From NCBI RefSeq assembly GCF_900105115.1, contig NZ_FNRV01000001.1, positions 5,397,501 to 5,461,500 of the forward strand: 64,000 nt of DNA, in the 5' to 3' direction. Positions 29,340 through 38,000 of the stretch are shown here, one piece after another. Both the position numbers and the translations under genes were made by a program. Under the pieces are notes generated by a model. The model searched no databases and was not told where the DNA came from. It saw only the letters and a program-made list of their open reading frames with translations. Source of the DNA: Pseudomonas mohnii (lineage in GTDB: Bacteria > Pseudomonadota > Gammaproteobacteria > Pseudomonadales > Pseudomonadaceae). Position 1 is the first letter of the stretch, and the number at the start of each line of letters is the position of its first letter.

Positions 29340-29880
29340 GAAAAACAACCTGTAGGAGCGAGCCTGCTCGCGATGGACGTCTGGGCGTCGCGTATCGTCA
29401 GGTTGTCTCGCGTAATCGTTGACGTTTTTCGCGAGCAGGCTCGCTCCTACAGAAAACGGCGGAGCGGGGGGTGAAAAACAACCTGTAGGAGCGAGCCTGC
29501 TCGCGATGGACGTCTGGGCGCCGCGTATCGTCAGGTTGTCTCGCGTAATCGTTGACGTTTTTCGCGAGCAGGCTCGCTCCAACAGAAAACGGCGGAGCGG
29601 GAGCGAAAAACAACCTGTAGGAGCGAGCCTGCTCGCGATGGACGTCTGGGCGCCGCGTATCGTCAGGTTGTCTCGCGTAATCGTTGACGTTTTTCGCGAG
29701 CAGGCTCGCTCCTACAGAAAACGGCGGAGCGGGGGGCGAAAAACAACCTGTAGGAGCGAGCCTGCTCGCGATGGACGTCTGGGCGCCGCGTATCGCCAGG
29801 TTGTCTCGCGTAATCGTTGACGTTTTTCGCGAGCAGGCTCGCTCCTACAGAAAACGGCGGAGCGGGGGCGAAAAACAACC
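29340..29880. repeat. Tandem array of four 132-133 bp REPIN units
   Basis: Four nearly identical units start with TGTAGGAGCGAGCC at 29351, 29484, 29616 and 29749 (periods 133, 132, 133). Each holds a REP, a spacer of about 60 bp that is also conserved, and an inverted REP ending in GCTCGCTCCTACA, then a linker with CGGCGGAGCGGG. Differences between units are few (for example GTCGCG/GCCGCG, and CTCCAACAG in unit 2). A fifth unit breaks off after AAAAACAACCTTCAGG at about 29885. The array separates the receptor from the sigma factor gene. Confidence 0.95.
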
Positions 29881-29935
29881 TTCAGGTGCGTGGGTCCACG
29901 ACTATTTCCGAGCAGGGCAAAGCATTACTTTAAAT

Positions 29936-29954
29936 CTATATGAGAATTACTATA
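29936..29954 (+). promoter_or_regulatory. Fur box upstream of the FecI-like sigma factor gene
   Basis: CTATATGAGAATTACTATA matches 11 of 19 positions of the Fur consensus, with the well-kept TGAGAAT-TA core. It lies 99 bp before the sigma factor start in an AT-rich pocket. Confidence 0.6.
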
Positions 29955-30052
29955 AATTACGCACCTCAAATTGCCACTATCGTGCCACTGCCTGCTTCAG
30001 TGTCCGATCAAGTCGCTCAAGGACAGAAACCGCACCCGTGCGGACGGGAGTC

Positions 30053-30535
30053 ATGTTGGAAAACTACTATCGCGAGCTGGTGTGTTTCCTGAACGCCAAG
30101 CTCGGCAACCGTCAGGTGGCCGAAGATGTGGTGCATGACGCTTACCTGCGTGTCCTGGAACGCTCCAGTGACACGCCGATCGAGCAGCCGCGGGCGTTTC
30201 TCTATCGCACCGCGCTGAACCTGGTGATCGATAATCATCGGCGCAATGCCCTGCGCCAGGTCGAATCGCTGGAAGTGCTGGACAGCGAAGAACGCTGTGT
30301 CAGTCCATCGCCCCTCAACAGCCTCGACCATGGCCAACGCATCGACATGCTCCAGCGCGCATTGGCCGAACTGCCACAGCTGTGCCGCGAGAGCTTCCTG
30401 CTGCGCAAGATCGAAGGTCTGACACACCCGCAGATCGCCGAGCACCTGGGTATTTCCAAGGCCATGGTCGAAAAGCACATTGTCAATGCGATGAAGCACT
30501 GCCGGGTGCGCATGCGGCAATGGGATGCGCATTGA
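30053..30535 (+). CDS. FecI-like ECF sigma factor (iron starvation type)
   Basis: The 160-residue extracytoplasmic-function sigma factor has region 2 (NYYRELVCFLNAKLGNRQVAEDV, then YLRVLE and RAFLYRTALNLVIDNHRR) and region 4 (LAELPQLCRESFLLRKIEGLTHPQIAEHLGISKAMVEKH). It most resembles FecI-group sigma factors that transcribe siderophore-receptor genes. ATG 30053 has GGGAG only 2 nt upstream; an in-frame GTG at 30038 is an alternative. No fecR-type anti-sigma gene follows; the next gene is mgtA. The Fur box and the divergent STN receptor suggest they form one iron-uptake unit. Confidence 0.88.
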   Translation: MLENYYRELVCFLNAKLGNRQVAEDVVHDAYLRVLERSSDTPIEQPRAFLYRTALNLVIDNHRRNALRQVESLEVLDSEERCVSPSPLNSLDHGQRIDMLQRALAELPQLCRESFLLRKIEGLTHPQIAEHLGISKAMVEKHIVNAMKHCRVRMRQWDAH

Positions 30536-30622
30536 TCGGCCCGTTGCCCCGTCCTTATCATGAAAAAACAGCCTGCAGCCGCTGCGTAACAGGGCCCTCA
30601 AAAGCGCTGCAACGCTTGTAAA

Positions 30623-30639
30623 CTGAACCCTTCCTGAAG
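30623..30639. promoter_or_regulatory. Candidate PhoP box before mgtA
   Basis: CTGAAC-CCTTC-CTGAAG reads on the minus strand as CTTCAG-N5-GTTCAG, the direct-repeat layout of pseudomonad PhoP boxes. PhoP control of mgtA under low magnesium is well known in other bacteria. The orientation relative to mgtA is reversed, so confidence is limited. Confidence 0.4.
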
Positions 30640-30706
30640 AACCACACGATTCCCCCTGCAAGATTCTGTAACAGGTTTACTCTCCAAAAACCGGGGCGTA
30701 AGCTTC

Positions 30707-30849
30707 GCGCGTTTTCATCAATAGCGGAGACCCACAGTGGGTACTTGTTCGAGTGACAGTAGTCGGCCGGTTTCGATAACCGGCACCTTCCCGGCAAGAT
30801 AACGCGCATTTTTTTATGCCGTTGTCTCGCCGTAAAGCGAGCAGCGGCA
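30707..30849 (+). promoter_or_regulatory. Structured 5' leader of mgtA, candidate metal-responsive element
   Basis: GCGCGTT (30707-30713) pairs with AACGCGC (30801-30807) to close a multi-branched fold that contains ACCCA-CAG-TGGGT (about 30730-30742) and GCCGGTT-TCGAT-AACCGGC (about 30766-30784). The closing helix runs into seven T residues, like a terminator. A second long hairpin (TGCCG..CTCGC / GCGAG..CGGCA, 30817-30849) follows. I could not match it to a named riboswitch class. The remaining leader up to 30992 shows no gene. Confidence 0.5.
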
Positions 30850-30992
30850 TCCCGATTCCGGCCGGCCCAGGCTGGATTCCCGACGTCCTCTCATCGACGC
30901 TGAACCGTGCGTGATGTTCGACTTTGTGTCGTCATCGCGGCGCATCGACACGCCTGCTCGACGGTTTCCTGGCCGACCCTGGGGGAACTGCC

Positions 30993-33710
30993 ATGAACCT
31001 GACCCTGCTCAAGGAATTCTTTGCCGGATTCCTGCGCACCCGCCACATTGCCCGGCACTTCCGTCGCCTGGCACTGCTGGAAAATTTCACCGACACCACG
31101 GTCAGCCGTGAGGTCCCGCCCACCCTGGCACAAACCCTGGTCAACGCCGCGATCAGCGATACCGGCCACTTGCTGGAGAGCCTCGGCAGCCACACCGACG
31201 GCCTGAGCGAACTCGAAGCCGAAGCCGTGCGTGAGCAGGTCGGCCTCAATGAAGTCGAACACGAACAACCGCTGCCATGGTGGGTTCACCTGTGGCACTG
31301 CTACAAAAACCCGTTCAACCTGCTGCTGACCCTGCTGGCGGTGATCTCCTGGCTGACCGAAGACATGAAGGCCGCCACCGTGATTTTCTCGATGGTGGTG
31401 CTCTCGACCTTGCTGCGCTTCTGGCAGGAAACCAAATCCAACCAGGCCGCCGACGCCCTCAAGGCCATGGTGAGCAACACCGCCACTGTGCTGCGGCGGG
31501 ATCTGGAGGACCACGGTGCCCAGCGCATCGAACTGCCGATCAAGCAACTGGTGCCAGGCGATCTGATCGTGCTCTCGGCGGGTGACATGATTCCCGCCGA
31601 TTGCCGGGTGCTGAGCGCCAAGGACTTGTTCGTCAGCCAGGCGGCCATGACCGGTGAATCGATGCCGGTGGAGAAGTTTCCACGCCAGCAGGACAACGAC
31701 ACCTGCAACCCGCTGGACCTGGACAACATTCTGTTCATGGGCACCAACGTGGTGTCGGGCACGGCCATGGCGGTGATCCTGACCACAGGCAACAGTACTT
31801 ATTTCGGCGCATTGGCGCAGCGGGTCGGCGCCACCGACCGGGCACCGACCTCGTTCCAGACCGGGGTCAACAAAGTCAGTTGGCTGTTGATCCGCTTCAT
31901 GTTCGTGATGGCGCCGCTGGTGTTGTTCATCAACGGCTTCACCAAGGGCGACTGGACCGAAGCGCTGTTGTTCGCACTGTCGATCGCCGTGGGCCTGACC
32001 CCGGAAATGCTGCCGATGATCGTCACCTCGACCCTGGCCAAGGGTGCGGTGTTCCTGTCGCGCAAGAAAGTCATCGTCAAACGCCTCGACGCCATCCAGA
32101 ACTTCGGTGCCATGGACGTGCTGTGCACCGACAAGACCGGCACCCTGACCCAGGACAAAATCTTCCTGGCGCGCAATGTCGATGTCTGGGGCAACGACTC
32201 CGACGATGTGCTGGAAATGGCGTACCTGAACAGCTACTACCAGACCGGTCTGAAAAATCTGCTGGATGTGGCGGTGCTTGAACACGTGGAAATCCACCGC
32301 GAACTGAAAGTCGGCACGGCGTTTCGCAAGGTTGACGAGATCCCGTTCGATTTCAATCGCCGGCGCATGTCGGTGGTGGTGGCCGAGCGTGATCAGCCAC
32401 ACTTGCTGATCTGTAAAGGGGCGGTCGAAGAGGTGCTGGCGGTCTGCTCGCGGGTGCGCCATGGCGAGATTGACGAAGCGCTGAGCGAGGAACTGCTGGC
32501 GCGGATTCGCCAAGTGACCGCGACTTTCAACGCTGAAGGGCTGCGGGTGGTTGCCGTGGCCGCGCGGCCGATGGTTGAAGGGCGTGACGCCTACAGCCTG
32601 GCGGATGAACGGGACCTGACGCTGATCGGCTACGTCGCCTTCCTCGACCCGCCGAAAGAAAGTACCGCGCCCGCGCTCAAGGCGTTGGCCGCCCACGGTG
32701 TGGCGGTGAAAGTGCTGACCGGCGACAACGAACTGGTCACCGCGAAGATCTGCCGTGAAGTCGGCCTGGAGCAACAAGGCCTGCTCATGGGCAATGACGT
32801 TGAGCGCATGAGCGACGCGGAACTGGCGGTGGCGGTGGAGCACACCAATGTGTTTGCCAAACTCACGCCATCGCACAAGGAGCGCATCGTCCGTTTGCTC
32901 AAGGGCAATGGCCATGTGGTCGGCTTCATGGGCGACGGCATCAACGATGCGCCGGCCCTGCGCACCGCCGACATCGGGATTTCGGTGGACAGTGCCGTGG
33001 ACATCGCCAAGGAGGCGGCGGACATCATCCTCCTGGAAAAGAGCCTGATGGTGCTGGAGGAGGGCGTACTGGAAGGTCGGCGGACCTTCGCCAACATGCT
33101 CAAGTACATCAAGATGACGGCCAGTTCGAACTTCGGCAACGTGTTCTCGGTGCTGGTGGCCAGTGCATTCATTCCGTTCCTGCCAATGTTGCCGATGCAC
33201 CTGCTGGTGCAGAACCTGCTCTACGACATCTCGCAGATTGCCATTCCGTTCGATAACGTCGACGCGGACATGCTGAAAAAACCACAGCGTTGGCAACCCG
33301 CCGACGTCGGGCGGTTCATGCTGTTTTTCGGGCCGATCAGCTCGATCTTCGACATCACCACCTTTGCGTTGATGTGGTACGTGTTCGACGCGAACACCCC
33401 GGACCATCAAACCCTGTTCCAGTCGGGCTGGTTCGTGGTCGGGCTGCTGACCCAGACGCTGATCGTGCACATGATCCGCACGCCGAAGATCCCGTTCCTG
33501 CAAAGCCGCGCGGCGATGCCGTTGATGGTGATGACCGCGGTCATCATGGCGGTGGGCATTTTCCTGCCGATGGGACCTCTGGCGCACTACTTCAAACTGC
33601 AGGCGCTGCCATCGCTGTACTTTGTATTCCTGCCGGTGATTCTGCTGGCGTACATGGGCCTGACCCAGGCGGTGAAGGGGTTCTACATCCGGCGATTCGG
33701 CTGGCAATAA
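30993..33710 (+). CDS. mgtA: Magnesium-transporting P-type ATPase (type IIIB)
   Basis: The 905-residue inner-membrane pump imports Mg2+ by ATP hydrolysis. It has the cation ATPase N-terminal domain, TGES in AAMTGESMPVEKF, the phosphorylation motif DKTGTLTQD, the hinge GDGINDAPAL and about ten membrane helices including the C-terminal block (IPFLPMLPMHLLVQNLLYD). The ATG at 30993 has GGGGGA 7 nt upstream; an in-frame extension upstream has no such site. The 457-bp 5' region carries a PhoP-box-like repeat and a structured leader. A large GC-rich hairpin (33720-33751) follows the stop. Confidence 0.95.
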   Translation: MNLTLLKEFFAGFLRTRHIARHFRRLALLENFTDTTVSREVPPTLAQTLVNAAISDTGHLLESLGSHTDGLSELEAEAVREQVGLNEVEHEQPLPWWVHLWHCYKNPFNLLLTLLAVISWLTEDMKAATVIFSMVVLSTLLRFWQETKSNQAADALKAMVSNTATVLRRDLEDHGAQRIELPIKQLVPGDLIVLSAGDMIPADCRVLSAKDLFVSQAAMTGESMPVEKFPRQQDNDTCNPLDLDNILFMGTNVVSGTAMAVILTTGNSTYFGALAQRVGATDRAPTSFQTGVNKVSWLLIRFMFVMAPLVLFINGFTKGDWTEALLFALSIAVGLTPEMLPMIVTSTLAKGAVFLSRKKVIVKRLDAIQNFGAMDVLCTDKTGTLTQDKIFLARNVDVWGNDSDDVLEMAYLNSYYQTGLKNLLDVAVLEHVEIHRELKVGTAFRKVDEIPFDFNRRRMSVVVAERDQPHLLICKGAVEEVLAVCSRVRHGEIDEALSEELLARIRQVTATFNAEGLRVVAVAARPMVEGRDAYSLADERDLTLIGYVAFLDPPKESTAPALKALAAHGVAVKVLTGDNELVTAKICREVGLEQQGLLMGNDVERMSDAELAVAVEHTNVFAKLTPSHKERIVRLLKGNGHVVGFMGDGINDAPALRTADIGISVDSAVDIAKEAADIILLEKSLMVLEEGVLEGRRTFANMLKYIKMTASSNFGNVFSVLVASAFIPFLPMLPMHLLVQNLLYDISQIAIPFDNVDADMLKKPQRWQPADVGRFMLFFGPISSIFDITTFALMWYVFDANTPDHQTLFQSGWFVVGLLTQTLIVHMIRTPKIPFLQSRAAMPLMVMTAVIMAVGIFLPMGPLAHYFKLQALPSLYFVFLPVILLAYMGLTQAVKGFYIRRFGWQ

Positions 33711-33719
33711 GGCTGTCAA

Positions 33720-33751
33720 CCGCAGGCGCCGGGCAAGCCCGGTGCCTGCGG
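33720..33751 (+). terminator. GC-rich hairpin after mgtA
   Basis: CCGCAGGC-x-CCGGGC and GCCCGG-x-GCCTGCGG form a long stem with a tight loop 9 nt after the mgtA stop. There is no T-tract, so it may be a Rho-aided terminator or an mRNA-stabilising end. Confidence 0.55.
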
Positions 33752-33862
33752 GAGAACGCGCCGCCAACGGGGCACGGGATTTAGGAAAAGTCCTACAGAA
33801 AGCTCGACAGGTCTTCCGTAGCCTTGCGCCCTCACTCATCTGACACCTTTCTGGGGCGCACG

Positions 33863-34276
33863 TTGTCGAACAAGTCCTTACGCATCCTGATCGCTGACGA
33901 GCAACACTTCAATCGGCTGAGAATCGAGCGCTGGTTCAACCAACTTAATTATTTTCGGATAGCGCCAGTGCAAAATCTCGACGAGTTGCTGAGCCTGGTG
34001 GAATACGGTGGCGAGCCATTCGACCTGTTGGTCATCAATGCCGCACTGCCGGGCGGGAAGCTGGATCTGTTGGATTACTGCCTCGACAATCGGCAGTTGG
34101 ATCGCGTGTTGATCTACGACGGCCAGCAGGCGCAACTGCCGCCTGTCCCAGCCTGCGAGCAGCAGAAAATTCAGGTGAGCCATGCCTCGCTGCCGGATCC
34201 GGGGACGATCCAGCGCCTGATGGCGATCATCGATCCGCGCCTACCGTTTGTCGGCACTGTCATTTCTGTCAGGTAG
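33863..34276 (+). CDS. Stand-alone degenerate receiver-domain protein
   Basis: The 137-residue protein has the CheY-like beginning LRILIADEQHFNRLRIERWF (acidic Asp12, Glu13) and LDELLSLVEYGGEPFDLLVINAALPGG. The phosphoacceptor position holds Asn59 instead of Asp, and the conserved Thr/Ser and Lys of true receivers are not visible. It therefore cannot be phosphorylated in the normal way. There is no output domain. TTG at 33863 with GGGG 7 nt upstream is the likeliest start; a TTG at 33824 is also in frame. It precedes a BvgA-type regulator and a BvgS-type kinase on the same strand, so it may be an accessory protein of that pathway. The function is unknown. Confidence 0.7.
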   Translation: MSNKSLRILIADEQHFNRLRIERWFNQLNYFRIAPVQNLDELLSLVEYGGEPFDLLVINAALPGGKLDLLDYCLDNRQLDRVLIYDGQQAQLPPVPACEQQKIQVSHASLPDPGTIQRLMAIIDPRLPFVGTVISVR

Positions 34277-34386
34277 TTCGCAGAGGCTTTTCATGCAACA
34301 GTCTATGCGCAGCTACTGCGTCCAATTCGAGCTTTGCTCATGGGTAATCAGTGCCTAATCGTCGTGTTGTTGCACAGGGAGTAGCC

Positions 34387-35013
34387 ATGAAGTCAGTGCT
34401 GATAGTGGACGATCACCCGGTGATTCGCGGCGCACTCAAAATCGTACTCAAGCAAGAGGGGTACAAGCGCATTTATGAAGCGGCCAGCGGTAACGAAGTG
34501 CTGCCGATGATCCGTGAGCACCGACCGGAACTGGTGGTGTTGGACCTTAACATTCCGTCCCTCGACGGGCTGGATGTGCTGGCCAGGATCAAGGCCGGTG
34601 AGGTGCCGTGCCGGATCGTGGTCTTCACGTCCCAGGAGCCGGAGTTTTTCCAGGACCGGTGCATGCGTGCCGGCGCTTCTGCCTTCGTCGCCAAGACCAA
34701 TGACCTGCAGCATTTGCATAAGGCCGTGCACGCCGTGATGTCCGGTTATACCTATTTCACCCGGTTACCCTCCAGTTCAGTGTCGTTGAGCGCATTGCAA
34801 CGCAGCGAAAAACAGATGATCGCCAATCTGTCGGACCGCGAGCTGTCGATCTTCCAGCACCTGGCCAGGGGGGTGAGTAACAAGGCTATCGCCGAAATCA
34901 TGCATTTGAGCCACAAGACCGTCAGCACCTACAAAACCCGTTTGACGGAAAAGCTCAATGTCGATTCACCGGTGCACCTGCGCGATCTTGCCCGGCGCAA
35001 TCACCTGATCTGA
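34387..35013 (+). CDS. LuxR/FixJ-type response regulator (BvgA/RocA-like)
   Basis: The 208-residue protein has a receiver (about 1-120; acidic DD in LIVDDHP, phosphoacceptor Asp53 in LVVLDLNIP, Lys in FVAKTND) and a C-terminal LuxR helix-turn-helix (LSDRELSIFQHLARGVSNKAIAEIM, then SHKTVSTYKTRL). The ATG at 34387 has AGGGAG 6 nt upstream. Its stop codon is directly followed by the kinase ATG, so the two are translated as a pair. The receiver is complete, unlike that of the upstream protein. Such pairs in pseudomonads (RocA1/RocS1) control fimbriae and biofilm genes; the targets here are unknown. Confidence 0.92.
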   Translation: MKSVLIVDDHPVIRGALKIVLKQEGYKRIYEAASGNEVLPMIREHRPELVVLDLNIPSLDGLDVLARIKAGEVPCRIVVFTSQEPEFFQDRCMRAGASAFVAKTNDLQHLHKAVHAVMSGYTYFTRLPSSSVSLSALQRSEKQMIANLSDRELSIFQHLARGVSNKAIAEIMHLSHKTVSTYKTRLTEKLNVDSPVHLRDLARRNHLI

Positions 35014-38000
35014 ATGAACATTTTTCGACGCCCGCGCGACCTGAGCATCCTTTTGCTACTGGGACTATGCCTGTGGGCATCGAGTGCCTGCGCGCAGCCG
35101 CAAACGCTGACCCTGCTCGGGCGCTCAAGCGTGGAGGGTGACAGCGTCAAGCTGTCAGCGGCCGATTCGCGCTGGCTGCAGCAAAAGGGGCGGCTGGTGC
35201 TGGCCGTCTCGGCTCCGGATTATCCGCCCTTCGACATCACCACCACCGGCCATGCGCTGGAAGGGGTGACGGCGGACTATGCCGGTGTGCTCCAACAACT
35301 GTTGCAGGTGCAGATCGACGTTCAGCGCTACGCGTCCCGGGAGGAAGCAGTCCGGGCGCTCAAGGAGGGGCATGCGGACCTGTTGGGCACGGCCAATCGT
35401 TATGAGGCCCAGGACCCGCAGTTACAGATGTCCAGTGCCTATGCCGTCGATCAACCGGTGCTGGTGACCCAGACCGATGCGCCTCAGATAACGGACCCGG
35501 CGCTGGCCCGCAAGCGACTGGCGATGCTGTACCACTATTTGCCCGAACACAGCGTGCAGCAGTTCTACCCCGACGCGAACGTTCAGCTCTATCCCTCGAC
35601 GCTGGCGGCAGTGGGTGCCGTGGCCTTCGGTCAGGCGGATGTGTATCTGGGCGATGCGATCAGCGCCCATTACCTGATCAGCAAGAACTACCTCAACAAC
35701 GTGCAGTTGGCTGACTTCTCGCGCATGGAGTCCGGCCGCTTCGCTTTTGCGATGAGCCGCGACAACCGTCCGTTACTGCGCATCGTCAACCAGGCGTTGG
35801 CGATGATTGCCACCAATGAGCAGATGAATATTTTGCGGCGCTGGGGGGCGGGGGGTGTGTCCATGCCGGGTACTCAGTCACTGCAATTGAGCGTGGCCGA
35901 GCAGCGTTGGCTCGACCGGCACCCGCGTGTGAATGTGGCGATCAATGCGAACATCCCGCCGATCACGTTCACCGACAGCGAGGGCCGGTTTCGTGGCATC
36001 GGTGTCGACGTCCTGGCGAAAATCGGCCTGCGCACCGGCATGCAGTTCGACATCCACGTCATGCATTCGGTGAGCGAGATGTTAGAGGGCATCAAGAGCG
36101 GCCAGATCGACATGCTGGCGGGGATCGGCCTCAGTTCTCGACGGGAAGAGGCGCTGCTCTTTACCCGGCCATTCCTGACCAGTCCTTCGGTGCTGGTGAC
36201 ACGGGTAGCACCGGGCAGCCCCAAAACCCTGGATGAGATGGCCGGAAAAACCCTCGCGCTGACCCAGGGCAACATCGCCAGCGAGTACATTCGGGAGCAC
36301 TTCCCGTTGATCCGCTGTGTGGATGCGCCCTTGTCGGCGGAGGCCATGGAAATGGTCGCCCAGGGCAAGGCCGATGGCAGCATCAACTCCTTGATCGGCG
36401 CCCGCTACCAGATTTCCCGGCAATACCGCGATCGTCTGCAAGTGACCAGCACGGTGGGCACCGACCCCGCTCGCAGTACCCTGGCCACCAGTCGCGAAGC
36501 CACCGAGTTGCATTCGATCCTGGACAAGGCGCTGCTGAGTATCCCCCCTGAAGAAATCGACGAGCTGATACTGCCCTGGCGCAATGACCTGATGGTCGAG
36601 CAGAGCTATTGGCTGCGGCATCGGCAGACCATTTTCCAGGCGTTCGCCGCCGCTGGCGTCTTGCTCTTGATCGCTTTGGCAGGGATCGTCTGGCAGCGTC
36701 GACAGATCCGGCAGCGTCAACAATTGCTGGCGCAACTGCAGGACGCCAAGGACGCCGCGGACGACGCCAACCGGGCCAAGACCACGTTTCTGGCCACCAT
36801 GAGCCATGAAATCCGCACGCCCATGAACGCCCTGATCGGCATGCTCGAACTGGCGCTGAAACGGGCGGATGAAGGTGTCACCGACCGTTCGGCCATCGAA
36901 GTGGCATCCAATGCCGGCCAACAATTGCTGGCATTGATCGGTGACATTCTGGACATCGCCCGTATCGAGTCCGGGCATCTGTCGCAGACGCCGGAGCGCA
37001 CCCGATTGCAGGCGTTGGTGCTGTCGGTGTGTCGGATCTTCGAAGGCCTGGCGCGGCAGAAAAACCTGCAATGGCGGGTTGAGCTCGACCCACAGAGCGA
37101 CTGTGATGTGCTGATCGATCCCACGCGTTTCAAGCAAGTGCTGTCCAATCTGTTGAGTAATGCGATCAAGTTCACCCCTGAAGGCGAGGTCAGTCTGAAA
37201 CTGCGGGTGGATCAGTTGTCATCGCAGCGTCTGGCGGTCAGCGTGCAAGTGCAGGACAGCGGCATCGGCATCAGCGCCTTCGATCAGCAGCGCTTGTTCA
37301 GTCCCTTCGTGCAGGCCGGCAATGGTCAGCAATCGGGTCGGCAGGGTTCCGGGCTGGGGCTGGTGATCAGCCGCACCTTGTGCGAAATGATGGGCGGCCG
37401 CTTGCAGCTCGAAAGCACCCTCGGGGGCGGTACCCGTGTCGACATCAACCTTGAACTGGTTGCGTTGCAACCGCTGCCGGCCAGCGCGTTGGAGGACCGC
37501 GCCGTGCAGGCACCGACACGACCGCTGACGATATTGGTGGTCGACGATTACCCGGCCAATCGCCTGTTGCTCTCGCGGCAGTTGAGCTGGCTGGGGCATC
37601 AGGTGCTGGAGGCCGAGGATGGCCAGCAAGGTCTTGAGCAGTGGAGCGAGTACGAATTCGACCTGGTCATCACCGACTGCAACATGCCGGTGGTCAGTGG
37701 TTATGAGTTGGCGGGGGCGATTCGCGACGAGGAGCGGTGCCAGGGATTGTCGCCGACGGTGATCCTGGGGTTAACGGCCAATGCGCAACCCGAGGAGAAA
37801 ATTCGCTGTATCGAGGCGGGGATGGACGATTGCCTGTTCAAGCCGATTCGGTTGGAGGATCTGAGCGCCTGGTTGGCCGCAAGGTTTTTGAGCGAGCCGG
37901 CCGCGCCGGTCAAAGCGCCTTCATCCGGCGAGATCGACTTGAGCGGACTGGAGCGCTACGTGGGCGCCGATCATGAGCTGATTACCCAGTTGTTGCGCGA

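Noticed and set aside
29398..29878. Repeated short proteins rich in SEPAREK and ASLLAK over the first REPIN array
   Set aside because: They are translations of REP palindromes and repeat with the array; no ribosome binding sites or family match.
30661..30850. yybP-ykoY (Mn2+) or M-box riboswitch before mgtA
   Set aside because: The conserved core sequences of these classes were not found; only the stem architecture is suggestive, so it is reported as an unnamed leader.
30891..33839. Very long antisense frame opposite mgtA
   Set aside because: It is a GC-rich shadow of a clear P-type ATPase, with low-complexity His/Gln/Arg composition.
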